In this document: piece by piece, positions 5,294-5,413 of the stretch
Layout of the letters: each line of letters opens with the position of its first letter
How positions within the stretch are numbered: the stretch's first letter is position 1
From: Tepidisphaeraceae bacterium
Lineage (GTDB): Bacteria; Planctomycetota; Phycisphaerae; Tepidisphaerales; Tepidisphaeraceae
Assembly (NCBI GenBank): GCA_025450555.1
Contig: JANWHF010000356.1
Span: 1-5,413, forward strand
Length of the DNA: 5,413 nucleotides
Direction of reading: 5' to 3'
Position numbers and translations under genes: made by a program
Notes under the pieces: model-generated
Told to the model about the DNA's origin: nothing
Database searches by the model: none
The model's input: only the letters and a program-made list of their open reading frames with translations

Positions 5294-5413
5294 AGGCGCG
5301 GGAGCGGCAGCGAATCGGCCCAGGCCCAGGTCCACCCACGCCCGCCGACTCCACCATCAGCCCGCCAACCAACGGCCGGCGGAAAGTACCCCCCGCCCGC
5401 ATCGCTGTCCAGA

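Noticed and set aside
5167..5412. Minus-strand frame open from the right edge, ending inside the propeller gene
   Set aside because: It overlaps the propeller gene by 116 nt, has Gly/Trp/Arg-rich low-information translation, and its start is outside the window. Chance openness in GC-rich DNA is more likely. Another frame ends at a TGA directly abutting ATG 5282, equally unsupported.

Overview
The window looks like chromosomal DNA of a planctomycete (Planctomycetota), possibly a Phycisphaerae/Tepidisphaerales-type soil or freshwater lineage. Three things suggest this. Three hallmark surface-protein classes sit together: a prepilin-like H-X9-DG protein, a PEP-CTERM protein, and an FG-GAP/VCBS protein with an LEPR-XLL-like N-terminus. 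The GC content is moderately high. The intergenic palindromes resemble dispersed repeats I associate with this phylum. The phylum call is fairly firm; anything finer is a guess.

All convincing genes are on the minus strand, so the transcriptional order runs right to left. (i) 5282-2925 is a 785-aa exported protein with exactly seven FG-GAP/VCBS calcium motifs, predicted to form a seven-bladed beta-propeller, followed by a beta-solenoid-like half. (ii) 2924-2511 is a 414-nt non-coding leader. It holds a clear cobalamin (vitamin B12) riboswitch at about 2793-2652, and a plausible expression platform that hides the ribosome binding site of the next gene. (iii) 2510-1206 is a GTG-started, 434-aa secreted PEP-CTERM protein. 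Its C-terminal domain reads like the cobalamin-binding beta-domain of transcobalamin/intrinsic factor (DUF4430-like). (iv) 1205-945 is an intercistronic spacer filled with palindromic repeats. (v) 944-108 is a prepilin-like protein with an H-X9-DG C-terminus; its best start is GTG at 944, not the upstream ATG, which lies inside repeat DNA. (vi) 108-1 may be the coupled (TGATG) start of another gene that leaves the window.

The most interesting reading is a B12-responsive surface locus. The riboswitch would repress, when B12 is plentiful, a surface-anchored transcobalamin-like protein and possibly a pseudopilin and further genes to the left. This would be a candidate planctomycete cobalamin-capture system, analogous in role to BtuG/BtuH of Bacteroidetes but built from different parts. 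The riboswitch is seen directly in the sequence. The domain resemblance is by eye from remembered family patterns, and the system-level idea is inference. The beta-propeller gene lies upstream of the riboswitch, so nothing in the window places it under B12 control.
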